Assembly (NCBI GenBank): GCA_030453055.1
Contig: JAKDLC010000005.1
Coordinates: 1-20,250, forward strand
Length of the DNA: 20,250 nt
Origin: Nitrosospira sp.
Lineage (GTDB): Bacteria; Pseudomonadota; Gammaproteobacteria; Burkholderiales; Nitrosomonadaceae
Reading direction: 5' to 3'
A model generated the notes under the pieces. It was given only the letters and a program-made list of their open reading frames with translations. It was not told the DNA's origin and did not search any database. Both the position numbers and the translations under genes were made by a program. Shown piece by piece: positions 7,901 to 15,061 of the stretch (within the stretch, counting starts at the first letter, position 1; each line of letters opens with the position of its first letter).

Positions 7901-8307
7901 TCAAGCAGCGCACCGACGCCAGCGGAAGCGAAACCGTGAATCCCCTGCAGCCTTATTTCCTGGTCTATATCCGAGACGATGGCGAAGTACGCTACAACTT
8001 CACCAGTCCGAAACAGGTGCTCGAAATCTTCCGGGCAGTCAGCCAGGGAAAAGCCGAGCCCTACGGCGAACTGTGTGAACTCTTCGATTCCGAAACGAGG
8101 AACGGCGAGGATATGAGCCAATACAGCGGCTTGCTGGACCGTGCCGTTAGCGCCATCGCCGCGCAGTTCGAGCGAAAGAATGCGGGTAACCTTTTTTCCG
8201 GACGTGGCGGCAAGCTCATCGACGCGGGCAAGCATGTCAAATCCACCTGCGACTTTGAACTCATCACCTGGCTGGTGATCAAGGACAAGAACGATGCCCG
8301 GCTATGA
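4987..8307 (+). CDS. PLD-nuclease/SNF2-family helicase fusion
   Basis: This 1106-residue protein joins two domains. The N-terminal ~190 residues resemble a phospholipase D-type nuclease: HGK at 125-127, then ILGSSNFTRRGLG, a single HKD half that would work as a dimer, as in NgoFVII/BfiI-like enzymes. The SF2/SNF2 motor follows: Walker A VGLGKT (275-280), DESH box (364-367), SATPV (from 409), ATDCISEGQNLQ (from about 798) and motif VI QRFGRIDRIG (from 828). The C-terminal ~250 residues are unassigned. I chose ATG 4987 over 4966 because AGAGGG (4975-4980) lies six bases before it. The stop overlaps the methyltransferase start by 14 bases, so the two are co-translated. The likely role is ATP-driven DNA translocation and cleavage in a restriction-like system; cleavage is inferred. 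Confidence 0.85.
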   Translation: MTIKTIANSHGIRDNHGRGKVADFLVEKISNDSVLSVVSAYFTIYAYEALADQLDRVETVRFLFGEPRFIATLDPEKTDKKSFKIEDEGLELSNRLQQKQIARRCAAWIQAKVEIRSIRQANLLHGKLYHIHDGHREHAILGSSNFTRRGLGLSISPNIELNLIVDSDRDRADLRDWFEDIWADDKFVADVKEEVLRYLAQLYVDHSPEFIYFKTLFHVFERFLSEQADDARLFDQTAIVDTEIWKVLFDFQKDGAKGAIHKINSHNGCVLADSVGLGKTYSALAVIKYYELRNHRVLVLCPKKLRDNWTVYLAQNNSELNPFLRDRFAYTVLSHTDLSRESGKVDGVDLATLNWGNFDLIVIDESHNFRNNVKGKRDEDGKVVRKSRYERLMEDIIQSGVKTKVMLLSATPVNNDLKDLRNQMYIVTEGHDAVFSQSLGIRSIKDTLSTAQRTFMEWAKRTGEKDTKELMDRLPAGFFTLLDELTIAGSRKHIKRYYHASLAVIGQFPKRAKPQSIYADIDTKHRFPTYDRLNQEIEKYKLSLFKPSEYVLPRFKHLYTGESIIKNFSQEKREDFLIGMMKVNFLKRLESSVRSFAITMDRTVRKLEDLEARIGKFQELCDAKVQELQPELFVMEAEEDEELREAFEVGTLKYRLEHMDVDRWLADLTSDKQQLSMLAESADGVTAERDAKLTELKKIIEHKVRNPSTNNLGDENRKIIVFCAFADTAAYLYEEIEGWARDRLGVHVALVSGGAKPNRTTFGQADFSQILTNFAPRAKQRAKMKSMPQEDEIDILIATDCISEGQNLQDCDLLVNYDIHWNPVRIIQRFGRIDRIGSENKEIQLINFWPTPDLNKYINLKNRVEARMALVDIAATAEDNILQAEDLKELIQEDLRYRDKQLLRLKDEVLDLEDFNESVALNEFTLDDFRMELAAYIEANREKLEQAPFGLYAIVPPPAKYQTIKPGVIYCLKQRTDASGSETVNPLQPYFLVYIRDDGEVRYNFTSPKQVLEIFRAVSQGKAEPYGELCELFDSETRNGEDMSQYSGLLDRAVSAIAAQFERKNAGNLFSGRGGKLIDAGKHVKSTCDFELITWLVIKDKNDARL

Positions 8308-11300
8308 CATCGAGCGCCGCAAAGCGATACAGGTCGCGCTAAAAGCATTTGCCAACGCACCGGTTAGCACTGCCTCTGTCAAGCTGCTGAATTCGCTGGG
8401 CTACGCCAGCAAGAAGACCACTGATCTCGGCAACAGCGCGGAAACGCTTCTACGGAACATCGAGCAGTTCAAGCCGGAGCTTGGCGTCATCAGCAGGGAC
8501 AAGGTCAAGGCCAGCCTCTGGAAATCCTGCACCTTTCTCTTCCAGTTGACCAATGACGAGATTCCTTCTCTCGCCATAGGGCAAATGCCCCTGGGTGCCG
8601 ACAACAAAGTCGCCCGCACCCAGATCGAGTCCCTCGTGTTTCTCGCTATCGACCTGCAAGGAGATAGCTGGACCCGCACCGATCTGGCAGCGATTACCCG
8701 TGAATTGAACAAGCGTTTCCCTATGCCGGCCATTTTCCTGTTCCGGCATGAAAGCCTTTTTTCACTCGCGGTCATCGACCGGCGCCAGAATTTGCGCGAT
8801 GGCAATCGTGATGTGATCGAGAGCCGCATTACGATTATCAAGGACGTGCGCTTCAAAAAACCACACCAAGCCCATGTTCGTATCCTTGAGGAACTCGCCA
8901 TTGATGGTTTGCTTGAACGGCGACCCAACAGCTTCGGGGAACTTTATGAAGCCTGGGTTGCGGTTGTCTCGACACAGAAACTCAACAAACGCTTCTATGG
9001 CGAACTTGCCAACTGGTATTTCTGGGCGATCCAAACTATCCGCTTTCCAGATGGCGGCGGAGAAAGCGAAGAGATGCGGAACGCGACTGGTGTCATTCGC
9101 CTTATCACTCGCCTAATGTTCATCTGGTTCATTAAGGAGCGCGATCTCGTCCCTACAGCGCTTTTTGATCTGTGCAGCCTTGGCGCGATTCTCAAAGGTA
9201 ATCCAGTGGAAACACCCGAAGAATCCCATTATTACAAAGCCATCCTGCAAAATCTGTTCTTCGCTACGCTGAACATCAGCATGGGCGAGAAGCGTCGTTT
9301 TCGCGGCAAGAACAAGTCCAGAGGGCAGGACAGCCATTTCTGCGTTCACAATATTTATCGCTACGAGGGGTTTTTTCGTTCGCCCGAGGAGGCTCTAAAA
9401 CTGTTCAAGGATGTTCCTTTCCTGAATGGCGGCTTATTCGAATGTCTGGATAAACCGGTCGAGGCGAACGGCCGCACTACTTGCGTTCGCGTTGATGGTT
9501 TCTCGGATCGGCCGGACAACCCCCTGCATGTGCCCAACAAACTTTTCTTCTCGGATGAATTGGCGATAGATCTCAACGACGTGTTCGGCACGCGGGGCAA
9601 GACCTACAAGACACGGGGACTTATACAGATTCTGGACAGCTACAAGTTTACGATCGACGAAAACACGCCTGTCGAAGAGGAAGTGGCGCTTGACCCAGAA
9701 TTGCTTGGCAAGGTGTTCGAAAACCTGTTGGCTTCTTACAATCCGGAAACGACCACCACCGCCCGGAAGCAGACCGGATCGTTCTACACTCCGCGCGAGA
9801 TCGTCGACTACATGGTTGACGAGTCCTTGCTGTTGCATCTTGGCATGGCGCTTGAGTCTGCATCGTCTCCGTCCGCCACCGCGACCGACAGGCTCCTCTC
9901 CTTGCTTTCTTACTCTCACGAACCGCACAGGTTCAATGAAGCTGAGATTGCGGTCCTGATTTCAGCAATCGACGGCATAAAAGTACTAGACCCCGCCTGC
10001 GGTTCGGGCGCCTTCCCGATGGGAATGCTTCAAAAGCTCGTCCATGTTCTGGGCAAGCTTGATCCGGGCAACCAGGAGTGGAAGAGTCGTCAGACGGCTC
10101 GTGTCGACAAACTCATGCGGGAGGCCGAAGGAATTGAGGACAGCGCCATCCGGGAGCACGTAATGACCGACTTAGCCACCCAACACGATAATATCGAGGA
10201 AGCCTTCGGGTTCAATATGCTCGATTATGGACGCAAGCTGTATCTCATCGAAAACTGCATCTACGGCGTTGACATCCAACCCATCGCCGTCCAGATCGCC
10301 AAGCTGCGCTTTTTCATTTCTCTGATCGTTAATGAGACCATTGCCGCCAACCGACCAAATCGAGGCATCCGCCCACTGCCAAACCTCGAAACGAAGTTCG
10401 TCGTCGCCAATAGTCTGATTGACATTGAACGGCCTGTCCAAGCGATGCTCAGTACCCACGAACTGGAAATCAAGCAGATCGAGCGCGAACTCAAGCGAGT
10501 GCGTGAACGCTACTTCCATGCCCGCACCCAGGAGACGAAGGACAAATTCCGAGCCGAGGACAAGATCCTACGCACCAAGTTAGGTGTTTTATTGGTTCAG
10601 GATGGCTTTCTGCCCGGTGTAGCGAGCAAACTGGCGGCCTGGGATCCCTACGATCAGGGTAGTGCCGCGCCATTCTTCGATCCGCAATGGATGTTCGAGC
10701 TACGCGATGGCTTCGACATCGTCATCGGCAACCCGCCCTATCTGCGCGTGCAGGGCCTACAGCAAACTCAGCCAGATTTCATTGCACTGTATCGCGAGCG
10801 CTTCCAATCCGCGAAAGGCAGCTTCGATATTTACGCGCTGTTTGTCGAGCGAGGTTATGAACTACTCGACCAGAATGGGCAACTGACCTACATCTTGCCG
10901 CACAAGTTCTTCCAGGCCTCTTTTGGTGTGGGGTTACGTAAGCTACTGACAGAGCGCAAGGCACTCCGTGAAATCGTGCGTTTCGGCGCCGAGCAAGTCT
11001 TCGATGAGGCCACAACTTACACTTGCCTGCTTTTTCTCACGGCGCAACCGCAAGCAACGTTCGACATGCTGGAAGTGCGCAGTCTGGAAAAAGGCGAGGA
11101 AGTTCTGCTCGCCGCCCGGAGTCGCCGCGACCATCCCGACTACGGGCACGATAAGCTGAATGCCCCCACTAGCGACGACTGGGATTTCACGCTAGGAGAG
11201 AACAACAAGGTCATGCAGCGGCTTAAACAGCATTCGCGCACCTTGGGAGATATTACCCGCAAGATTTTTGTCGGCCTTCAGACCAGCGCAGACAAGATAT

Positions 11301-12265
11301 ACGTGCTCAAACTGATGCGGGACGAGGGCGACATACTGCGCTGTTATTCGAAACAACTCGATGCGGAATTCGAGATCGAACGCGGTCTGACACGCCCCTT
11401 CCTAATGGGCAAGGACGTGCATCGTTATGAACCGGCACGACCGGGCAACGTGGTGCTCTTCCCTTATTGGATACGCAACGGTCGGGCTATACTGATGAGT
11501 CAGGCTGAAATCCAGCAGCAGTTTCCCCTGGGATGGAAGTACCTTTTGAAATCTCGGGCCTTTCTAGCTGTGCGAGAGCATGGTCGCTTCGCCGATGAGT
11601 GGTGGGCATATGGTCGACCGCAAAACCTAAATGAGTTCGAAGCAGTCAAGTTGATGACTCCGGACATTTGCGCACGTCCCGAACTAACGCTTGATGCCAC
11701 CGGTGATCTATACCACACCACCACACTATACAGTTTTGTGTTCAAGCCAGAGGTCAACGGAAGTCCGTACTATTTCCTGGGTCTGCTCAACTCCAAGGTC
11801 ATCTGGTACTTTATCACGGTGACGGGAACGCCGTTGCGCGGCGATTTCTATCGGTTCAAGACCGAGTACCTGCGCCCCTTTCCAATACCGGATAGCACCC
11901 CTGAGCATCAAGGCCTGATCGAGATACTGGTGGGCTATGTGCTCGCTCTGAAACACGAAGCGGCCAACGTGGCCGACACGCCTCCACGGCTCGCGGTAAT
12001 GAACGCATGGTTCGAGCAGTTGATCGATGCGCTGGTGTATGAGTTGTACTTCCCGGAAGAGTTTTCGTCAGTGGAGGCACGTGTCAGCGCCGCGCTCAAA
12101 GCGGTTAGGATGGTGCCGCTAGACGATCTTGCGATAGCGGCAGCTCCAACTCAAGCGCTTTCTTCGTTGTTCGACACGCTGCACGATCCGAATCATTCGG
12201 TTCGGCGGGCGGCCTTTTTCATCGACACCATTCCGTCGGTACGGGTCATTGAAGGCAAAGATTGA
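8294..12265 (+). CDS. Eco57I/type IIG-like adenine DNA methyltransferase with specificity domain
   Basis: The 1323-residue protein has the layout of large Eco57I-type methyltransferases. An N-terminal ~500-residue region with LITRLMFIWFIKERDLVP and PFLNGGLFECLD leads to ARKQTGSFYTPREIVDYMVDE. SAM motif I DPACGSGAFPMG (from 566), YGVDIQPIAVQIAKLR, and catalytic motif IV NPPY (from 813) mark an N6-adenine methylase. The C-terminal ~350 residues include LTRPFLMGKDVHRYEP, YYFLGLLNSK and FYRFKTEYLRPFPIP, typical of TaqI-like target-recognition domains. I see no clear PD-(D/E)XK nuclease motif at the N-terminus, so cleavage is more likely assigned to the helicase partner. ATG 8294 overlaps the helicase gene; AAGGAC at 8281-8286 is its ribosome binding site. 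Family certain; target sequence unknown. Confidence 0.92.
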   Translation: MPGYDIERRKAIQVALKAFANAPVSTASVKLLNSLGYASKKTTDLGNSAETLLRNIEQFKPELGVISRDKVKASLWKSCTFLFQLTNDEIPSLAIGQMPLGADNKVARTQIESLVFLAIDLQGDSWTRTDLAAITRELNKRFPMPAIFLFRHESLFSLAVIDRRQNLRDGNRDVIESRITIIKDVRFKKPHQAHVRILEELAIDGLLERRPNSFGELYEAWVAVVSTQKLNKRFYGELANWYFWAIQTIRFPDGGGESEEMRNATGVIRLITRLMFIWFIKERDLVPTALFDLCSLGAILKGNPVETPEESHYYKAILQNLFFATLNISMGEKRRFRGKNKSRGQDSHFCVHNIYRYEGFFRSPEEALKLFKDVPFLNGGLFECLDKPVEANGRTTCVRVDGFSDRPDNPLHVPNKLFFSDELAIDLNDVFGTRGKTYKTRGLIQILDSYKFTIDENTPVEEEVALDPELLGKVFENLLASYNPETTTTARKQTGSFYTPREIVDYMVDESLLLHLGMALESASSPSATATDRLLSLLSYSHEPHRFNEAEIAVLISAIDGIKVLDPACGSGAFPMGMLQKLVHVLGKLDPGNQEWKSRQTARVDKLMREAEGIEDSAIREHVMTDLATQHDNIEEAFGFNMLDYGRKLYLIENCIYGVDIQPIAVQIAKLRFFISLIVNETIAANRPNRGIRPLPNLETKFVVANSLIDIERPVQAMLSTHELEIKQIERELKRVRERYFHARTQETKDKFRAEDKILRTKLGVLLVQDGFLPGVASKLAAWDPYDQGSAAPFFDPQWMFELRDGFDIVIGNPPYLRVQGLQQTQPDFIALYRERFQSAKGSFDIYALFVERGYELLDQNGQLTYILPHKFFQASFGVGLRKLLTERKALREIVRFGAEQVFDEATTYTCLLFLTAQPQATFDMLEVRSLEKGEEVLLAARSRRDHPDYGHDKLNAPTSDDWDFTLGENNKVMQRLKQHSRTLGDITRKIFVGLQTSADKIYVLKLMRDEGDILRCYSKQLDAEFEIERGLTRPFLMGKDVHRYEPARPGNVVLFPYWIRNGRAILMSQAEIQQQFPLGWKYLLKSRAFLAVREHGRFADEWWAYGRPQNLNEFEAVKLMTPDICARPELTLDATGDLYHTTTLYSFVFKPEVNGSPYYFLGLLNSKVIWYFITVTGTPLRGDFYRFKTEYLRPFPIPDSTPEHQGLIEILVGYVLALKHEAANVADTPPRLAVMNAWFEQLIDALVYELYFPEEFSSVEARVSAALKAVRMVPLDDLAIAAAPTQALSSLFDTLHDPNHSVRRAAFFIDTIPSVRVIEGKD

Positions 12266-12272
12266 CCCCGCC

Positions 12273-13724
12273 ATGCGTATCGAACGGATCGAGATCAAGG
12301 ATTTTCGTGGCTTCCCTGGAATCTACGAGCTCAAGCTGGGCCGTCCAGGTCATAACCTTCTTGTTTATGGCGAGAATGGTAGCGGCAAGTCGTCGCTGTT
12401 TCAGGCACTCCGGCTTTTTTTTGCCTCCAGTGAATTTACCGGCAGCATCCAGGAATATCGCAACGAGTTCACTAAGTCAGACGAGGTTCTGGTCAAACTG
12501 GAGCTTGTCGACTACGACGGCCAAGGCAATCGGGATCCGGCTTCCGGAACATTTGAATGGAGTCCCACTGCTTCGCCGCATGGGCAACCCCTGATTCAGG
12601 AAGCCAACAAAACCAAGGGATGTCTGGATTATCGAGCTTTGCTGGAAACCCATTATGTTCACCGTGACGAGGGAAAGGTTGAATTGTTCAAGCTCTTGGA
12701 AACTGTTGTTCTTGGCCACGTTGAGAACCCTATCTCCAAGAAGGCTTTCCGTACCGAGTTGGCAGAAATTCGTGACATGGTACGGAAAGATTGGCGCACG
12801 TGGAGTGAGGCTTTGGATTCTCGAAGTCGGAACTTTAACAAGGGTTTTGAAAATGTGCTGGATACAGTCGAGCAAAAGGCAAATGAGCTGCTTACTCGTT
12901 TTTTTCCGGACACCCAAATCCATCTCAAACCGACAGGGGCACTTGCCCGATCTGGCACTGGACGCAACAAGGGACTTATATTCCCCAAGGTGCATCTAGC
13001 CGCCACGTCCTTCGGACTCCATCGCGATGATCTGCACCACTTTCTCAACGAGGCCCGACTGTCGGCTATCGCAATATCGCTCTACCTAGCGTCCCTGCTG
13101 ATTGTTCCAGCCTCCAGACTACGACTGCTTGTATTGGACGATCTTTTAATCGGCATCGATATGTCGAACCGAATAGCGCTGCTCAACATCCTAAGGGAGG
13201 AGTTTAATGGTTGGCAGATCATCCTGCTGACTCACGACCGGGTTTGGTACGAAACCGTCCGCATGAGCACACTTTACGAAAAAACTTGGTGGTATGCCGC
13301 ATTGCATGCGGAAACATCTGCCGGCGGCGTGCCCACCCCGCTCTGGCGTGGGCACGAGGAGGGGTGGATAGACAATCTTGATCGTGCGCGGCAACACCTG
13401 GCCAACCATGACGACCGCGCCGCTGGAGTCTATGCCCGCGCTGCTTTCGAAGGCAAGCTCAAGAGCTACTGTGAGAAGAAGTCCGTTGCCGTACAGTTCA
13501 AGAATGATCCAGCGAAGATGACCACCGAGATGTTCTGGACGGCAATTAAGGGAAAATTGACAGGTCCTGAACTTGCTGAGATTAAGAAGCAGGTCGATGA
13601 CATCGAAATATACCGGAAGATTGTGTTGAATCCGTTGAGTCATGAGCATCCAACGACGCTCACTACTACGGAAATACAAGGGGCGATTACTGCAATCGAT
13701 GCACTCGACCAAGTGCTGAAATGA
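12273..13724 (+). CDS. RecF-like AAA/ABC ATPase of the defence operon
   Basis: The 483-residue protein opens with MRIERIEIKDFRGFPG, the canonical start of RecF/SMC-type ATPases, which is why I place the start here and not at the in-frame TTG 12249. Walker A GENGSGKSS lies at 33-41, a signature-like LNEARLSAIAISLYLA near 265, Walker B LLVLDDLLIGIDMSNR near 284-299, and the H-loop IILLTHDR soon after. Only about 250 residues separate the Walker motifs, so there is no long SMC coiled coil. The C-terminal ~150 residues are helical and end in EIYRKIVLNPLSHEHP; this tail is vaguely HEPN-like but its R-to-H spacing is too long. It starts 7 bases after the methyltransferase stop, so it belongs to the same operon, probably as a DNA-end or damage sensor or regulator. 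Confidence 0.85.
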   Translation: MRIERIEIKDFRGFPGIYELKLGRPGHNLLVYGENGSGKSSLFQALRLFFASSEFTGSIQEYRNEFTKSDEVLVKLELVDYDGQGNRDPASGTFEWSPTASPHGQPLIQEANKTKGCLDYRALLETHYVHRDEGKVELFKLLETVVLGHVENPISKKAFRTELAEIRDMVRKDWRTWSEALDSRSRNFNKGFENVLDTVEQKANELLTRFFPDTQIHLKPTGALARSGTGRNKGLIFPKVHLAATSFGLHRDDLHHFLNEARLSAIAISLYLASLLIVPASRLRLLVLDDLLIGIDMSNRIALLNILREEFNGWQIILLTHDRVWYETVRMSTLYEKTWWYAALHAETSAGGVPTPLWRGHEEGWIDNLDRARQHLANHDDRAAGVYARAAFEGKLKSYCEKKSVAVQFKNDPAKMTTEMFWTAIKGKLTGPELAEIKKQVDDIEIYRKIVLNPLSHEHPTTLTTTEIQGAITAIDALDQVLK

Positions 13725-14002
13725 CAAGCAAACATGACGGATACCAATTGCCGGGTTAGCGTGCAATTTTAACTACGGCACGGCACCAGTGGATTGGACG
13801 GTTTTCAAGCATCCGGGTGCCATTAATCTGTCAGTTCCAGCAGATAGTTGATACAAATATTTTTACCGCAATATCGATTCCCGTGCAAATGTGCCTGGTG
13901 AGGTCACCTGAAGATATTTTTGAATAACCGGAACCGTCAGCTTCATAAAAAATCGACGAAACCATGGTTTATTCCAGATGCCAGATAGCGTATAGTTAAC
14001 TC
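13725..14002. other. Intergenic region after the defence operon
   Basis: No coding frame, RNA or repeat is recognisable. The operon might be expected to end in a terminator here, but I see no stem followed by a T-tract. TATAGT at 13991-13996 is a possible -10 box for the gene at 14003, without a good -35. Confidence 0.3.
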
Positions 14003-14203
14003 ATGGGCTCAAAATTATCTACCACAAATTCCTATTTGCGCGATCCGAGCCTGCGTCAGAAAAGCGTCCTCAAATCCGTGGCAACCTCCTCGGCAATTGA
14101 GGGAATTCACGCGCCCTTCAAGGCTGCGTCTTTTACGCGCAAGACAGCCTCGTCCTCCCGTAAATCCAAGCCAGTATCGGCGGCACGCATCAAGCGCGCG
14201 TAA
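14003..14203 (+). CDS. Small protein with Fic-inhibitory-type motif
   Basis: A 66-residue basic protein: MGSKLSTTNSYLRDPSLRQK, then SVATSSAIEGIHAPF and a Lys/Ser/Arg-rich tail. SSAIEG fits the [S/T]xxxE[G/N] inhibitory-helix motif by which VbhA-type antitoxins block the ATP site of Fic enzymes. I recall small proteins of this pattern as uncharacterised hypotheticals beside toxin genes. It runs convergent to, and overlaps by 14 bases, the C-terminal end of the deleted Fic gene (14190-14585). The reading is therefore a Fic antitoxin whose toxin has been inactivated. The motif is short, so function is inference; the gene itself is moderately likely. Confidence 0.6.
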   Translation: MGSKLSTTNSYLRDPSLRQKSVLKSVATSSAIEGIHAPFKAASFTRKTASSSRKSKPVSAARIKRA

Positions 14204-14585
14204 GCCTGGCTTGGGATCGCAGCGTCCGGGCAATAACGCCTTTGAAAATTGCTGTCATCGGCGCATAGTTTGCCTCTAAAGCCGCATGGCTCGCACCGAT
14301 ATAGCGTCGCTTCTCCTCTCCGCGAATTCCGCCAAAGTCCAATACAGGCAACCCGGCCTGTAGACCCATAAGGAGCCGATGTATATGCCGGATGTCATCG
14401 GCATCGAAATGTTGACTCAGTTGCGTCTCATCAATTGCTCGTTCGGTTGCTTTATAGAGAGCCTCGGACTCAAGCTGTGCCATTTCTCGCACCGAACGTA
14501 TGCCGAGCAGATTGCGCAACACACGCCTCCGGGAACGGGGTTCAAACTCTCCCTCGGAACCCTGAATACTATACCGGTTACTCAT
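14190..14585 (-). pseudogene. Fic-family protein with catalytic core deleted in frame
   Basis: The 131-residue frame begins MSNRYSIQGSEGEFEPRSRR and continues VLRNLLGIRSVREMAQLESEAL and DADDIRHIHR, the N-terminus of cell-filamentation/Fic proteins of about 190-200 residues. It then jumps to LLMGLQAGLPVLDFGGIRGE and YAPMTAIFKGVIARTLRSQA, which is the C-terminus of the same family. The middle of roughly 65 residues, including WAGEYR and the active-site HPFxxGNGRxxR, is missing without loss of frame. AMPylation activity should be abolished. I start at codon MSNRY, not at the upstream ATG 14627, because the family begins there. It lies downstream of an RHH antitoxin and convergent to a small protein with an inhibitory-type motif. 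Confidence 0.75.
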
Positions 14586-14645
14586 ATAACTTTCTTTGGG
14601 GGTTTTTACGTTCCCAATCTCGAACATGTGGGCGAGAGGTAGATG

Positions 14646-14684
14646 TCAAAGGCGATCAGTCAAGTGGACTTCGCCTCTTACTAT
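14646..14684 (-). pseudogene. Possible MazF/PemK toxin stub
   Basis: Directly after the RHH antitoxin, and overlapping its stop, the minus strand reads IVRGEVHLTDRL and then a stop. VRGEV is the usual N-terminus of MazF/PemK RNase toxins, which normally follow such antitoxins with overlapping codons. The first codon is ATA, so a G-to-A change may have destroyed the start and at the same time created the antitoxin's TAG. The rest of the toxin is not seen. The match is only about a dozen residues, so this is tentative. Confidence 0.35.
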
Positions 14685-14920
14685 CCCGGCCATGCCGCCA
14701 GGTCCTCGGAAAGACCCTCCTCAGCAAGCGCCCGTTCAAAGGATGGGTCCAGCTTGGCGCATTCCGCCGCAAGACGGTTCTTCTCAAGGCGCTCAAGTTT
14801 TTCCTCGACCGCTTCATGAATGGCGCGGCTACGGTTTGGAAAGACATGCAGCCCGATCAGGCGATCGATTTTTTCCAAGGTTTTTTCTTCAAGGGTAATC
14901 ACGATTTTTGCTTTACTCAT
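14681..14920 (-). CDS. Ribbon-helix-helix antitoxin (CopG/MazE-like)
   Basis: A 79-residue protein starting MSKAKIVITLEEKTLEKIDR, with NRSRAIHEAVEEKLERLEK next. The short beta strand KIVITL followed by two helices is the RHH DNA-binding fold, and the acidic C-terminus (ECAKLDPSFERALAEEGLSE) is the kind of tail that wraps a MazF-type toxin. AAGGAG lies seven bases before this ATG, deciding it over an ATG 18 bases upstream. RHH antitoxins repress their own promoter; the palindromic arms at 14940-14960 cover the -10 box and are the likely operator. Its partner appears lost or reduced to a stub, so this is probably an orphan antitoxin. Confidence 0.8.
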   Translation of the reverse strand: MSKAKIVITLEEKTLEKIDRLIGLHVFPNRSRAIHEAVEEKLERLEKNRLAAECAKLDPSFERALAEEGLSEDLAAWPG

Positions 14921-14946
14921 GCATTTACTCCTTGGCATGACGATGT

Positions 14947-14975
14947 ATTATGCTTATCGTAATTCACTTTTACAA
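14947..14975 (-). promoter_or_regulatory. Promoter of the RHH antitoxin with overlapping operator-like repeat
   Basis: On the minus strand TTGTAA (14975-14970), a 17-base spacer and CATAAT (14952-14947) form a plausible sigma70 promoter, with its start about 20 bases before the coding region. The arms ACGAT (14940-14944) and ATCGT (14956-14960) flank the -10 box as an inverted repeat, a common arrangement for RHH autorepression. Confidence 0.45.
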
Positions 14976-15061
14976 TGGTAGATCAAATGACCTCCTCCTT
15001 CCGAAACGGGAACGTATGGGGCTGGCATTTCACTTTTCCGAATTCCTGAAAGTTATCGGCG

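Noticed and set aside
4987..13724. DISARM or BREX assignment for the central operon
   Set aside because: SNF2 helicase, methylase and PLD domains suggest DISARM, but no DUF1998 protein or DrmA/DrmB is present. BREX would need PglZ, BrxC and a Lon-like BrxL. None is in the window.
4451..14000. tRNA-Val as attachment site of an integrated island
   Set aside because: No integrase and no second copy of the tRNA 3' end were found to the right of the operon. Suggestive position only.
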